A DNA stretch of 28,504 nucleotides, from IMG/VR virus record IMGVR_UViG_3300045806_000141, positions 1 to 28,504 of that record; one strand, given 5' to 3'. This stretch comes from a virus. Shown one piece after another: positions 5,258-13,663 of this stretch. The first letter of the stretch is position 1; the number at the start of each line of letters is the position of its first letter. The translations under genes were made by a program, and so were the position numbers. The notes under the pieces are model-generated. The model searched no databases. It saw only the letters and a program-made list of their open reading frames with translations, and was not told the DNA's origin.

Positions 5258-6597
5258 AGGGGCTGCTCCATCCTTATGAGCAGCGCTGGATCGCCGATAA
5301 GTCGCGGTGGAAGATCGGCATGTTCGCCCGCCAGACCGGCAAGACCTTTACGACCACACTGGAGATTGTCGACGACTGCATGGAGGCCGAGGCGCGCGGC
5401 GGACGCACGCGCTGGGTGATCCTCAGCCGTGGCGAGCGCCAGGCGCTCGAGGCGATGAATGAGGGCGTCAAGCTGCACATGAAGGCTTATGGCTTGGCGT
5501 GCGAGCTGCTGGAATTCGATCTCGAACTCGACAAGGTCAAGTATCGCGCGGTCGAAGTCGTCTTCCCTGGCGGTTCACGCATTACCGCGCTGCCCGCCAA
5601 TCCGGCGACGGCGCGCGGCTACTCGGCCAACGTGTTCCTCGACGAGTTCGCCTTTCACGAGAACAGCCGCGAGATCTGGAAAGCGCTCTTCCCGGTGGTC
5701 TCCAAGCCGGGCCTGAAGCTGCGCATCACCAGCACGCCGAACGGCAAGGGCAATCGGTTCTTTGAGCTGTGGACGATCAAAAGCAACCGCTGGTCAAAGC
5801 ACACCGTCGATATCAACCAGGCGGTCGCCGACGGCCTCGAACGCGACATCGATGAGTTGCGCGAGGCGGCCGGCGACGAGGATCTGTGGCGGCAGGAATA
5901 TCTGCTGGAATTCCTCGACGAGGCGTCGAGCTGGCTGAGCTACGACCTCATCACGTCCTGCGAGCATCCCGACGCCGGCAAGCCGGAGAAGTATCAGGGC
6001 GGCCCCTGCTACATCGGCAACGACATCGCGCGCCGGAAAGACCTCTGGGTCGCCTGGGTGTGGGAGCTGGTCGGCGACGTGCTGTGGACGCGGGAAATCT
6101 CGGTGCTGCGCAACGCGAAATTCGCGGAGCAGGACGTCGAACTCGCGCGGCTGATGGATTTCTACAACGTCGTGCATGTCGTGATGGATCAGACCGGCAT
6201 GGGCGAAAAGCCGGTTGAAGACGCGCAGGAGCTTTACGGCAGCGACAAGGTGCACGGGATGCATCTTATCGGGCCGGTGCGCATGGCGGTCGCCCAATCG
6301 GCGAAGCAGCACTTCGAGGACCGGCACGTCCGCATTCCGGATGGCGACACCGAGCTGCGCGCCGACCTGCACAAGATCCGCAAGGTGTCGCCGGAGACCG
6401 GTGCGCCGCGCCTGATCGCCGACCGCGACGCCGCCGGCCACGCCGACCGCGCCTGGGCGAACTTCATGGGCATCGCTGGCGCCGACCCGAACATTATCGA
6501 GGACAGCATGGGGCTCTTCCAGTGGCTCAAAGAGCAGCTTGAGAAGCAGTCCGGCGGTGAAGAAGAAGTTGAAGAAGTAGAAAAGGTGGCTCGATGA
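5254..6597 (+). CDS. Terminase large subunit (Mu gp28-like)
   Basis: The 447-aa packaging motor. The N-terminal ATPase domain has a Walker A-type loop ARQTGKT (residues 25-31) and Walker B VFLDEFAF (127-134, Asp130-Glu131), with a coupling-type STPNGKG motif after it. The C-terminal RNase H-like nuclease has the expected acidic residues: Asp257 in YIGNDIARRKD, Asp312 in VVMDQTGMG, and Asp residues around 390-397 in DRDAAGHADRAWA. It cuts and pumps DNA into the prohead. It overlaps both neighbours by 4 bases, small terminase upstream and portal downstream. A Glu/Val-rich C-terminus (about 12 residues) is low complexity. Length is close to that of Mu-type terminases. Confidence 0.93.
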   Translation: MKGLLHPYEQRWIADKSRWKIGMFARQTGKTFTTTLEIVDDCMEAEARGGRTRWVILSRGERQALEAMNEGVKLHMKAYGLACELLEFDLELDKVKYRAVEVVFPGGSRITALPANPATARGYSANVFLDEFAFHENSREIWKALFPVVSKPGLKLRITSTPNGKGNRFFELWTIKSNRWSKHTVDINQAVADGLERDIDELREAAGDEDLWRQEYLLEFLDEASSWLSYDLITSCEHPDAGKPEKYQGGPCYIGNDIARRKDLWVAWVWELVGDVLWTREISVLRNAKFAEQDVELARLMDFYNVVHVVMDQTGMGEKPVEDAQELYGSDKVHGMHLIGPVRMAVAQSAKQHFEDRHVRIPDGDTELRADLHKIRKVSPETGAPRLIADRDAAGHADRAWANFMGIAGADPNIIEDSMGLFQWLKEQLEKQSGGEEEVEEVEKVAR

Positions 6598-9275
6598 GCG
6601 ACAACCAGGTTCCACCGTCGCTATTCTCGCGCACCGTCACGGCGGTCAAATACGCCATCACGGGCAAGCCGACCTGGTTCGGTCCCGGCCAGCCGATGGC
6701 GCCCCAGGCGCAGGAAGCCGCCGGGCGCACCTGGGACTATGCGCCGTCGATCAACCTGCAGCAGGCGCCGCGCCTCGACGAGGAAATCTCGGCCGACGAG
6801 CTGCGCGCGCTGGCGACGAATTGCGACGTGATGGCGTTGGTGATCGGAACGCGGAAGGATCAACTCACCGGCCTCACCTGGTCTTTCCAGATGAAGGACA
6901 AGACCGCCCGTAAGACCGTCGACCCGCGCATCAAGATGCTCACCGAGTTCTTTGAAATGCCGGATCGCGAGCATTCGTGGGACCAATGGATATCGGCGAT
7001 CCTGGATGACTTGCTGGTGATCGACGCGCCGACCGTCTACCCGCGCCGGACCCGCGATGGCGGGATTTACGGCTTCGATTATGTCGACGGGGCGACCATT
7101 GTCCGGAAGTTCGACGAGTTCGGCCGGACGCCGATGGCGCCGCAGCCGGCTTATCAGCAGCGCCTGCATGGGCTGGCAGCCGTCGACTATGCCGTCAACG
7201 AGCTGATCTACATGCCGCGCACCCCGCGCACCTATAAGGCGTATGGCCTTTCGCCGGTTCAGATGGTGGCCTGGACCGCCAACATCGCGCTGCGCCGGCA
7301 GTCCTTCCAGCTCGACTTTTACACCTCGGGTTCGATGCCGGACGCCGTCGTCGGCCTGCCCGATAGCTGGTCGTCGTCGAAGGTCGAGGATTACGACAGG
7401 CGCTTCAATCAACTGCTTTCCGGCGATGGTTCGCAGCGCCGCAAGGTGAAGTTCATGCACGCCAGTGCGGCGTCGTCGTTCAAGCAGCTCAAGGAAGCGG
7501 TTCTGAAGGACGAGTTCGACGAATGGTTGGCAAGGGTCGTTTGTTATGCCTTCTCGGTCTCTCCGCAGGCGTTCGTGAAGGAGACCAACCGGGGCACCGG
7601 CGAGACCGCGCAGGCGATGGCCAACGCGGAAGGGCTCGCGCCGCTGCGGCGTTGGGTGAAGTCCTTCATCAATCGCTGCATATTGGTCGGCTGGGGGTGG
7701 ACCGACATCGAATTCGCCTGGCACGAGGAAGAGGAGACCAACCCGCAGGAGCAGGCGGTCACCTCGACGACTTACATGAAGAACGGCGTGCTCCTGATCA
7801 ACGAAGTCCGCGCCGACATCGGTCGCGAGCCGATCCCTGGCGGCGATACCCCGCTGATCTTCACGCCGACCGGTGCGGTGCCGCTATCGGTCGCCATCGA
7901 ACCGCCGAAGCCAGAACCCGCGCCGCAGATCGGACACAACGGCGGCCCGACGATGGACGGCAAGCAGGGCACCGAGGCGGACCAGGAGGAGCAGCTCCTG
8001 ACCAAGGCCGCGAAAGGTGAAGGGCGGCTGCAGGCGATCTGGCAAGTCTTCCTCGCTCACGAGGGCGCGCGGGCCGCGAAGGCGCTTTCGCATCTCGCTC
8101 CGACAGCCGTCGAAGTGGCCAAGGCGGCCGGCGACGATGCCGCGTCAGACCCCACTGACCCGACCGCCGCCGCCACGCCGCCGGCATCGGACGATGTGAT
8201 CGACGCGTCGATCGACCAGACCATCCGCTCAATGGCATGGCCAGTCGTGCAGTCCGGCACCGTGCAGATGCTCGAGGAGGCGGCGATCGGCGGCGTCTCG
8301 GCCGGCGAGGCGACACTCGGCCAGGTCATCGGCATCAGCGTCGCCAGCAAGCCGGCCAGCGGCGGCGGCATGTCGCAGATCATGTTGGATGCAACGAGGC
8401 TGGCCAACCCGCGCGCCGTCGCAGCCGCGCAGGCGCAGGCCGCCGAACTGGTGAGCGGCGTGGAGCAGACCACGCGGGACAATCTCCGCCGACTGGTCGT
8501 CCAGGCGCAGGCCGAGGGTTGGAGCACCAAGCGCCTCGCCGACGCTATCGCCTCCGATTACACCTTCAGCGCCGACCGCGCCTGGGTGATCGCCCGCACC
8601 GAACTGGCCCGGTCGTCGACCGCCGGCAACATTGAGGGCTGGCGTCAGGCCGCCAAGCTCGGCGTGAATATCCAGAAGCGCGTGATCCTCGGTCAGAATG
8701 AGAACCACTGCCTGGTCTGCACTGGCGCTGTCCTGGAGGGCGCGATCCCGCTCGACGATAGCTGGGCGGCAGGCTTCCAGACGCCGTTTCATCCGAGCTG
8801 CTACTGCACCTTGACGCCGGTTGTCGGCGGGAGCGTCTCGAAAGCGTTCAGTCCGGATCAGCCGCGTGGCCCCAACGGAAAGTGGGTGGCCGGCGGAGCC
8901 GTCGCGGATGTCGACGGTGAAATTCAGCGTGGACGCAAGGCGATCTCCGAAGCGATGCAGGGGAAGACCAATCGCGTCAACGCGATGCAGTCCGAGGTCG
9001 GCCCGGTGTCATTCCTATGGGGGCACACCAACGGCACGGCACGCGACAAGGGCGGCTTTGGTTTGGCCCATATCATCAACAAGCGATCGCATGAGGGGGT
9101 TGATGGAACTGCCCTCATCAACCGCATTCCCGAGGCTATCGCGAAGGGCCAGGGACACCAGGACCATCTCGGCAGTTGGATCATCGAGCACAACGGCGAC
9201 CGACTGGTGCTTGAGAAAGGCGGCAACGGCACGCCAGCGCCTTGGGTGCTGACCGCCTACACGCCGAAGAAGTGA
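6594..9275 (+). CDS. Portal (DUF935)-Mu F-PBECR nuclease fusion protein
   Basis: A single 893-aa frame holding what Mu encodes as separate genes (gp29, gp30), plus a third domain. Residues 1 to about 480 are a DUF935 portal (for example NELIYMPRTPRTYKAYGLSPVQM and FVKETNRGTGETAQA), the ring through which DNA passes. About 600-742 is a Mu F head-morphogenesis domain: RTELARSS (about 669-676), CLVC, then FHPSCYC. After a linker, FSPDQPRGPNGKWV (about 751-764), the last 130 residues carry WGHTNG, GFGLAHIINKR and a C-terminal WVLTAY, the layout of phage PBECR (Barnase-EndoU-ColicinE5/D-RelE) nucleases often attached to MuF proteins. MuF-linked toxins are thought to be packed in the head and injected. 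No internal start with a good ribosome site is seen. Portal and MuF calls are firm; the nuclease call is by pattern. Confidence 0.88.
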   Translation: MSDNQVPPSLFSRTVTAVKYAITGKPTWFGPGQPMAPQAQEAAGRTWDYAPSINLQQAPRLDEEISADELRALATNCDVMALVIGTRKDQLTGLTWSFQMKDKTARKTVDPRIKMLTEFFEMPDREHSWDQWISAILDDLLVIDAPTVYPRRTRDGGIYGFDYVDGATIVRKFDEFGRTPMAPQPAYQQRLHGLAAVDYAVNELIYMPRTPRTYKAYGLSPVQMVAWTANIALRRQSFQLDFYTSGSMPDAVVGLPDSWSSSKVEDYDRRFNQLLSGDGSQRRKVKFMHASAASSFKQLKEAVLKDEFDEWLARVVCYAFSVSPQAFVKETNRGTGETAQAMANAEGLAPLRRWVKSFINRCILVGWGWTDIEFAWHEEEETNPQEQAVTSTTYMKNGVLLINEVRADIGREPIPGGDTPLIFTPTGAVPLSVAIEPPKPEPAPQIGHNGGPTMDGKQGTEADQEEQLLTKAAKGEGRLQAIWQVFLAHEGARAAKALSHLAPTAVEVAKAAGDDAASDPTDPTAAATPPASDDVIDASIDQTIRSMAWPVVQSGTVQMLEEAAIGGVSAGEATLGQVIGISVASKPASGGGMSQIMLDATRLANPRAVAAAQAQAAELVSGVEQTTRDNLRRLVVQAQAEGWSTKRLADAIASDYTFSADRAWVIARTELARSSTAGNIEGWRQAAKLGVNIQKRVILGQNENHCLVCTGAVLEGAIPLDDSWAAGFQTPFHPSCYCTLTPVVGGSVSKAFSPDQPRGPNGKWVAGGAVADVDGEIQRGRKAISEAMQGKTNRVNAMQSEVGPVSFLWGHTNGTARDKGGFGLAHIINKRSHEGVDGTALINRIPEAIAKGQGHQDHLGSWIIEHNGDRLVLEKGGNGTPAPWVLTAYTPKK

Positions 9276-9300
9276 GGGAGAAGTGTCCCGATGAACATCC

Positions 9301-9315
9301 CAGGGGTAACCCCTG
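9301..9315 (+). repeat. Short inverted repeat after the portal fusion gene
   Basis: CAGGGGT (9301-9307), A, ACCCCTG (9309-9315). The right part belongs to TAACCCCTGCTGG (9307-9319), which recurs exactly at 13604-13616 in the hairpin after the capsid gene. The remainder of 9276-9426 has no convincing gene; it may be a spacer that uncouples the downstream genes. Confidence 0.45.
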
Positions 9316-9426
9316 CTGGACGTCTACGCTGACCGCTTTCTGTTGGCTGTACGGCGGCCGGGGAGCGGGACACGGACACTCTACTCCAATCGAGTATGCA
9401 AATTCAACGTTAAGGGGGCTTTCAGA

Positions 9427-9741
9427 ATGAGACCGCTTCCCGAGCAAACCACCCGGTCGATGATGCCCGGCTTCGAACGCAATTCAGCGCAGCAGATGCA
9501 GCCGAGCGAGATGCTCCGCTTCACGATGATGCAGAAGGCGCTCCGCCGTCTCCAACTGCCGTTCTACACGGCCGATGCCCGGTTCATCACCGAGAACGCG
9601 AACGTCCATCCGGCGCTGCTTAGCGAGCGCCAGGCAGCCAATTTCAACCGCCTGGGATGGAAGCACCGCCAGCGCCTGCCGCATGGCGTGGCGCCGGCTT
9701 CCGATCCGGGCAATGGAGATATCGACCATGGCGATCACTGA
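9427..9741 (+). CDS. Hypothetical protein (104 aa)
   Basis: ATG 9427 follows AAGGGGG by a suitable distance, and the frame overlaps the endolysin start by 14 bases, which supports it being translated. The product is basic and Met/Gln-rich in its first third (SAQQMQPSEMLRFTMMQKALRRLQ), then YTADARFITENANVHPALLSERQAANFNRLGWKHR. No membrane segment, signal peptide or catalytic motif is visible and I recognise no family. Placement directly before the endolysin makes a lysis-related or head-related role equally possible. The gene is separated from the portal fusion by a 151-base gap. Confidence 0.6.
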   Translation: MRPLPEQTTRSMMPGFERNSAQQMQPSEMLRFTMMQKALRRLQLPFYTADARFITENANVHPALLSERQAANFNRLGWKHRQRLPHGVAPASDPGNGDIDHGDH

Positions 9742-10411
9742 CGTAGTCCGCCTCGATCGCATCTATGGCGCGATCCAGCGGCACGAGGTCGGAGCCGATC
9801 CAACCAGCCCGGCTTCCTGGTCGGGCAAGCAGGTCGGCCTGGGAACCTTCCTGTGCGACAACGGCGGCCTGTCGATGGATCAGGCTGACAGCGGCAACTG
9901 GACCGGCGGTCTGATCGGCAAGGGCGTGCTGGGCGGGACGCGCTGGGGCTTCAGCAGCGCCGCCTATGCGGACGACCTTGGGTATCTGCCAGCGGAGTTG
10001 CGGGCGACCTATCCAGCCATGGTGAAAGACCTCACGCTCGACCAGGGCAAGCAGCTCTTCCACTATGCCTATATGCTGCGCCTGCGCGCCTATGAGATGC
10101 CGGCTGGCCTCGCGTTGCTGGTCGCGGACAGCGGCTTCAACAATGGCGTCAAAGGCGGAAGCCGATGGCTGCAGGAGATCGTCGGCGTCAACGAAGATGG
10201 TGCGATCGGCGACACCACTCTGAAATCCGTGCGGACCCATATTGCCGTGGCCGGCGAGGATGAAATCGCGGCGAGCTTCCATGCCCTGCGCATCAATGCG
10301 ATGGCCCGCATGACGAGCTGGTCGGTCGACGGCGGCGGCTGGTCGAAGCGCCTGGCGCTGCTGCCATTCCAGGCGACGGCGCTGGCCGCGTTGGATCGAG
10401 CCGCCGTCTGA
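9728..10411 (+). CDS. Endolysin, GH108 N-acetylmuramidase
   Basis: A 227-aa protein with the glycoside hydrolase family 108 pattern: a catalytic Glu near the N-terminus (RHEVG, Glu20, in place of the usual HEGG), then SGNWTGGLIGKGVLGGTRWGFSSAAY, which matches the family's GNWTGG..G.G.L.GT..GIS region. The C-terminal half has the companion peptidoglycan-binding region: ALLVADSGFNNGVKGGSRWLQEIVGVNEDGAIGDTTL. It cleaves the glycan strands of murein at lysis. There is no signal peptide, so a holin is needed for release. It starts inside the previous gene and is the last gene of the first late block; in Mu the endolysin is instead at the front of the block. Confidence 0.88.
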   Translation: MAITDVVRLDRIYGAIQRHEVGADPTSPASWSGKQVGLGTFLCDNGGLSMDQADSGNWTGGLIGKGVLGGTRWGFSSAAYADDLGYLPAELRATYPAMVKDLTLDQGKQLFHYAYMLRLRAYEMPAGLALLVADSGFNNGVKGGSRWLQEIVGVNEDGAIGDTTLKSVRTHIAVAGEDEIAASFHALRINAMARMTSWSVDGGGWSKRLALLPFQATALAALDRAAV

Positions 10412-10627
10412 TATCCCGCGCACCATCAATATGCCCCGTAAGCGATTTTAAGCGATGGTTCTAGGTGGGGGGTGGCCGCAGCCGCGCGTCATCTCCGTTA
10501 AAATGCAAAGGCCGCTGTACGGGCAAATTTGAGGCCCGTCATTTCGCGAAATAGGTCGCATCGGACAGACTGAATAATCCGCGCCCATTTTCGCATTGTG
10601 CCCCTCGGTATTCGACCGGAGGCTGGC
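10412..10627 (+). other. Regulatory intergenic region before the capsid block
   Basis: No gene is seen in these 216 bases. It contains TAACGAT-like direct repeats, precisely TAAGCGAT at 10439-10446 and 10449-10456, spaced one helical turn apart; an inverted repeat ACGGGC...GCCCGT (10519-10539); a perfect 12-base palindrome ATTTCGCGAAAT (10541-10552); and then element copy 2 at 10556. It is the longest gap in the late region. Confidence 0.55.
10556..10573 (+). promoter_or_regulatory. Late-block element, copy 2 (TCGCATCGGACAGACTGA)
   Basis: Second copy (N = A), 54 bases before GTG 10628 of the protease/scaffold gene. Like copies 3 and 4 it is preceded by TAGG and, like copy 4, followed by AAT. 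Predicted activator site for the head block. Confidence 0.7.
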
Positions 10628-12061
10628 GTGCTGATTTTCCCGATCTACAAGGCGCTTGAAGAAGGTCAGCGCGTGTTCGCGCGCCTCACCGAGAAGTTGG
10701 ACCGCGAAGGCGACAGCCTGGATTACGCGGCGTCGGCGCCGGTGATCAAGGCGTGGTCGCAGACGCAGCACGCCGCGAGCGGCGGCTTGAGCTTCGGCAA
10801 CGTGCGCGGCCAGCACAATCCGCGCATCGCCGCCGGCCGGGTGGTCAATCTTGAATTCGACGACGTCGCCAAGACGGTGGACTTCGAGATCGAGGTGGTC
10901 GACCCCGACGAATGGGCGAAGGTCCAAAAGGGCGTCTACACCGGAATTTCGCCCGGCGGCAAAGGTCGGCGCTATCTCGACCAGGCAGGGACCAAGCGCC
11001 TGGCGCTCACGGCGATGATGGAAACGTCGCTCGTCGATTTCCCGGCGCAGGCCGACGCGGTCTTCACGGTTGTCAAGGCTGCTGGCGGCGAAGAGCCGGT
11101 CGCATTCGCCGAGCAGGAGTCGATGTTCGACATCGATGTCAGTTTCGATGTCGCGAAGGCGCTTTCCGATGCCGCTCCCAACGGGGAAGCGGCGCGCGAT
11201 GCCGTGCTGCTGGTGATGCCGGCGGACAATATCGCCAAGGCGTTCGGCGAAGGCGGCGACTATCTGGTCTCCGGCGTTCAGCGTCGCTCGATGGCGCTGC
11301 TCGGCGAGGCGATGCCGGACGGCAGCTGGCCGGTGCTGAGCCAGCGCGATCTGGACGCGGCGGTTGTCGCTGTCGAGAAGGCCACGGGCGCTTCGGATGA
11401 CGTTCGCGCCCATCTGGTGCGTCGCGCCGAAGAGTTGAGCCTGACGCTGCCGGCCGCATTGACCGCCGCAGGCGCGGTTGTGCTGGTTCAAAAGGGCATG
11501 GGTCAGGTCGCCGAGTTCGCCTCGTTGATTTCCGACCTGCGCTGGCTTGCGAGTTCCGTCACGTTTGAGGCGGCTCAAGAAGACGACGGCTCGACCATTC
11601 CGGCCCGCCTGGCCGCTTGGCTGGCCACCGGCGCGCAGTTGCTGACCGATATGGCCGGCGAGGAGAGCGCCGAAGCGGTCGCCGATCTACAGACGCTGAT
11701 GGCGTCGCTGCCAACCGTCGCGGCCGTCGCCGCTGCGGTCGATGACGACGACGTCGCGAAGGCGTTCGGCGTGGTCTCCGATCAGGCGGCCGTGATCAAC
11801 CGGCTCACCGGCAGCCTCGCATCCGTCAGCGACAATCTGCGCCAGGTCCGCGCCCGAGCGACGGCGGCCGAGGCCGAGATCGAGGTGTTGAAGGCGATGC
11901 CGGCCGGCGGCGGCCCGCGTCTGTTCAACGTTCCGCGTGAGAACGATGGCGGTGCTCCGCCTGCTGCCGACCAGCGCGCCCAAATCGCGGCGATGCCCGA
12001 TGGCATCGAAAAGGCCCGCGCACTGCTCCGCCACAACCTCGTCGCCAGCCTGGCTGGCTGA
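10628..12061 (+). CDS. Prohead serine protease with C-terminal scaffold region
   Basis: The start is placed at GTG 10628 because CGGAGG lies 5 bases upstream; an in-frame GTG at 10598 lacks such a site. Residues 1 to about 150 resemble XkdF/HK97-type prohead proteases: His63 in VRGQHNP, a strand-rich stretch, Ser108 in YTGISPGG as likely nucleophile, then METSLVDFPAQADAVF, which matches the family's 'E.SLVD.PA...A.F'. The remaining 320 residues are Ala/Asp/Val-rich and helical with a coiled-coil near 415-435, as expected of a scaffold. Mu also joins protease and scaffold (gene I with Z nested inside). It processes the head and is removed before packaging. The next gene is the capsid protein, 17 bases on. 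The catalytic residues are my assignment. Confidence 0.82.
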   Translation: MLIFPIYKALEEGQRVFARLTEKLDREGDSLDYAASAPVIKAWSQTQHAASGGLSFGNVRGQHNPRIAAGRVVNLEFDDVAKTVDFEIEVVDPDEWAKVQKGVYTGISPGGKGRRYLDQAGTKRLALTAMMETSLVDFPAQADAVFTVVKAAGGEEPVAFAEQESMFDIDVSFDVAKALSDAAPNGEAARDAVLLVMPADNIAKAFGEGGDYLVSGVQRRSMALLGEAMPDGSWPVLSQRDLDAAVVAVEKATGASDDVRAHLVRRAEELSLTLPAALTAAGAVVLVQKGMGQVAEFASLISDLRWLASSVTFEAAQEDDGSTIPARLAAWLATGAQLLTDMAGEESAEAVADLQTLMASLPTVAAVAAAVDDDDVAKAFGVVSDQAAVINRLTGSLASVSDNLRQVRARATAAEAEIEVLKAMPAGGGPRLFNVPRENDGGAPPAADQRAQIAAMPDGIEKARALLRHNLVASLAG

Positions 12062-12078
12062 TCATCAAAGGAAAAGCC

Positions 12079-13584
12079 ATGCCTTCCCCGTTGAAAGCTA
12101 TCACCGCCGATACCATCGCCCTGATGCGCTCGACCATCCTCGCCGACATCGATATCGAAAAAGCGTTCTCACAGCCCGGTTCGTGGCCAGCTGGCATGCA
12201 GAACATCGACCTCGAGCCTGTCGCCAAGGTTCTCTTCCCGGTGCTGACGCCGCTGCGCAATCGCATCCCGCGCAAAGGGGCGAATGGCTCGATCCAGGCA
12301 TATTGGAAGGCCTTCACCGGTGTGAACACCGGCCAGATCGACCTGGGGTTGGGGGACGGCAACCGAGGCGGCGTCCAGACCACGGGGACCGCGGACTATT
12401 TCGCCATCTACAAGCAGCTCGGCTTGGATGGCAGCGTGACGCGCGCGGCGCAGTTGGCCGCCGCAGGCTTCGTCGATTTGCTCTCGCAAGAGCAGACCAA
12501 CGTGCTCTGGGCGACGATGATCGGCGAAGAGGCGCTCGACCTCGCCGGCAACGCCACGCTCCAGCTCGGCCGAGGCAACCAGCCTTCGGCGGCCGACAGC
12601 TCGACCGGCGGTGCGATCCCGTTCAACACCGTGGTTTCGGTGATCGTGGCGCCGCTTTCCGCCGCCGGCTATGCGGCTGCGACCATCGCTGGCGGCGTGC
12701 GCGGTCAGGTGACGCGGACCAATGCCGACGGCACCTCCGATACCTTCGGTGGCGGCACCGGCCAGCCCAGCGTGAACCGCTCGATCACCACGGCCAACGA
12801 TGCCTCCAACGCCCATTCGGTCGCCACGAGCACCGCGCTCATTGGTGGCGCCTATGGCTATGCCTGGTTCTGGGGCACGGCGGGCAACGAACGGCTCGGT
12901 GCGCTCACTACGATCAACTCGCTTGTCATCACCACCGCGCAGGGTGCTGGGACGCAGCTCGCCAGTGCGATCGCTGCCGACTACTCCACCAACGCTCTGG
13001 TGTATGACGGCGTGCTCACCCAGACGATGAAGTCTGGCTATGGCGGCTACTTCTACTCGATGCCGACCGGCACAGCCGGCGCCGGAACCGGACTGACGCC
13101 GGACAATGTCGGCGGCATCGTCGAGTTTGACACGGCGCTCCAGTATTTCTGGGATGTCAGCCGGCTCTCGCCCGACAACATCTGGGTGTCGTCGCAGGAG
13201 GCGCGGAACGTCAAGCGCAAGGTTCTGACGACCGGGGGCACCGGCGCCCAGCGGTTCATCATCAACGGCAACCAGGGCGGCCTGATGGGTGGCGACGCGG
13301 TCGCGACCTACAACAACCCATTCTCGCTGAATGGGTCGAAGGTGCTCAATGTCCGGCTGCATCCGAACGTGCCGCCCGGCACTGTGTTCTTCGACACCGA
13401 GCAGCTGCCCTATCCCGTCAGCGGTGTCGCGGACGTCCTCGTGAAGCGCCTGCGTCACGATTATCTGGCCGAACCGTGGCCCGCGACGAGCCGGAAATAC
13501 CCGTTCAGCGTCACCTTCGATGGTGTGCTCCAGAACTACTTCCCACCCGCTTTCGGCGTGATCAACAACATCGGCAACGCATAA
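12079..13584 (+). CDS. Major capsid protein (HK97 fold)
   Basis: The 501-aa protein directly follows the protease/scaffold gene and is the only good capsid candidate. The N-terminal region (residues 1-60) is helical; the C-terminal part, with PGTVFFDTEQLPYPVSG, RLRHDYLAEPWPATSRKYPFSVTFDGVLQNYFP, looks like the P-domain and C-terminal region of large siphophage capsids. A Gly/Ser/Thr-rich stretch near residues 184-293 (APLSAAGYAAATIAGG, TNADGTSDTFGGGTGQPS) resembles an inserted Ig-like or other surface beta domain and explains the length, which exceeds that of Mu's capsid protein. GGAAAAG lies before ATG 12079. The gene is followed by a strong hairpin (13606-13635), common after highly expressed capsid genes. 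Confidence 0.85.
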   Translation: MPSPLKAITADTIALMRSTILADIDIEKAFSQPGSWPAGMQNIDLEPVAKVLFPVLTPLRNRIPRKGANGSIQAYWKAFTGVNTGQIDLGLGDGNRGGVQTTGTADYFAIYKQLGLDGSVTRAAQLAAAGFVDLLSQEQTNVLWATMIGEEALDLAGNATLQLGRGNQPSAADSSTGGAIPFNTVVSVIVAPLSAAGYAAATIAGGVRGQVTRTNADGTSDTFGGGTGQPSVNRSITTANDASNAHSVATSTALIGGAYGYAWFWGTAGNERLGALTTINSLVITTAQGAGTQLASAIAADYSTNALVYDGVLTQTMKSGYGGYFYSMPTGTAGAGTGLTPDNVGGIVEFDTALQYFWDVSRLSPDNIWVSSQEARNVKRKVLTTGGTGAQRFIINGNQGGLMGGDAVATYNNPFSLNGSKVLNVRLHPNVPPGTVFFDTEQLPYPVSGVADVLVKRLRHDYLAEPWPATSRKYPFSVTFDGVLQNYFPPAFGVINNIGNA

Positions 13585-13605
13585 CCCCCCCAGAGAGCAA
13601 GTCTA

Positions 13606-13635
13606 ACCCCTGCTGGCGATCCGGCCAGCAGGGGT
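13606..13635 (+). terminator. Strong hairpin after the capsid gene (attenuator or stability element)
   Basis: ACCCCTGCTGGC (13606-13617) and GCCAGCAGGGGT (13624-13635) form a perfect 12-bp stem with a 6-base loop (GATCCG). It lies 22 bases after the capsid stop. No T run follows, so it is more likely to slow or partly stop transcription, or protect the capsid mRNA 3' end, than to end the operon. Confidence 0.6.
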
Positions 13636-13663
13636 AGAGCTCTCCCTGTTGAGGAATACCCCA

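Noticed and set aside
8187-8197. GCATCGGAC inside the portal fusion gene, resembling the 18-base element
   Set aside because: Only part of the element matches and it lies within coding sequence; similar partial matches (for example near 14021) are expected by chance.
9291-9332. 13-codon leader-like reading frame (MNIPGVTPAGRLR) with AGGGAG upstream, overlapping the inverted repeat at 9301-9315
   Set aside because: No regulated biosynthetic gene follows and no codon bias suggests attenuation; probably chance.
10574-10610. Possible -10 box after element copy 2 (for example CATTTT or CATTGT)
   Set aside because: No hexamer occurs at a constant distance after all four elements, so I cannot define a shared -10 by eye.
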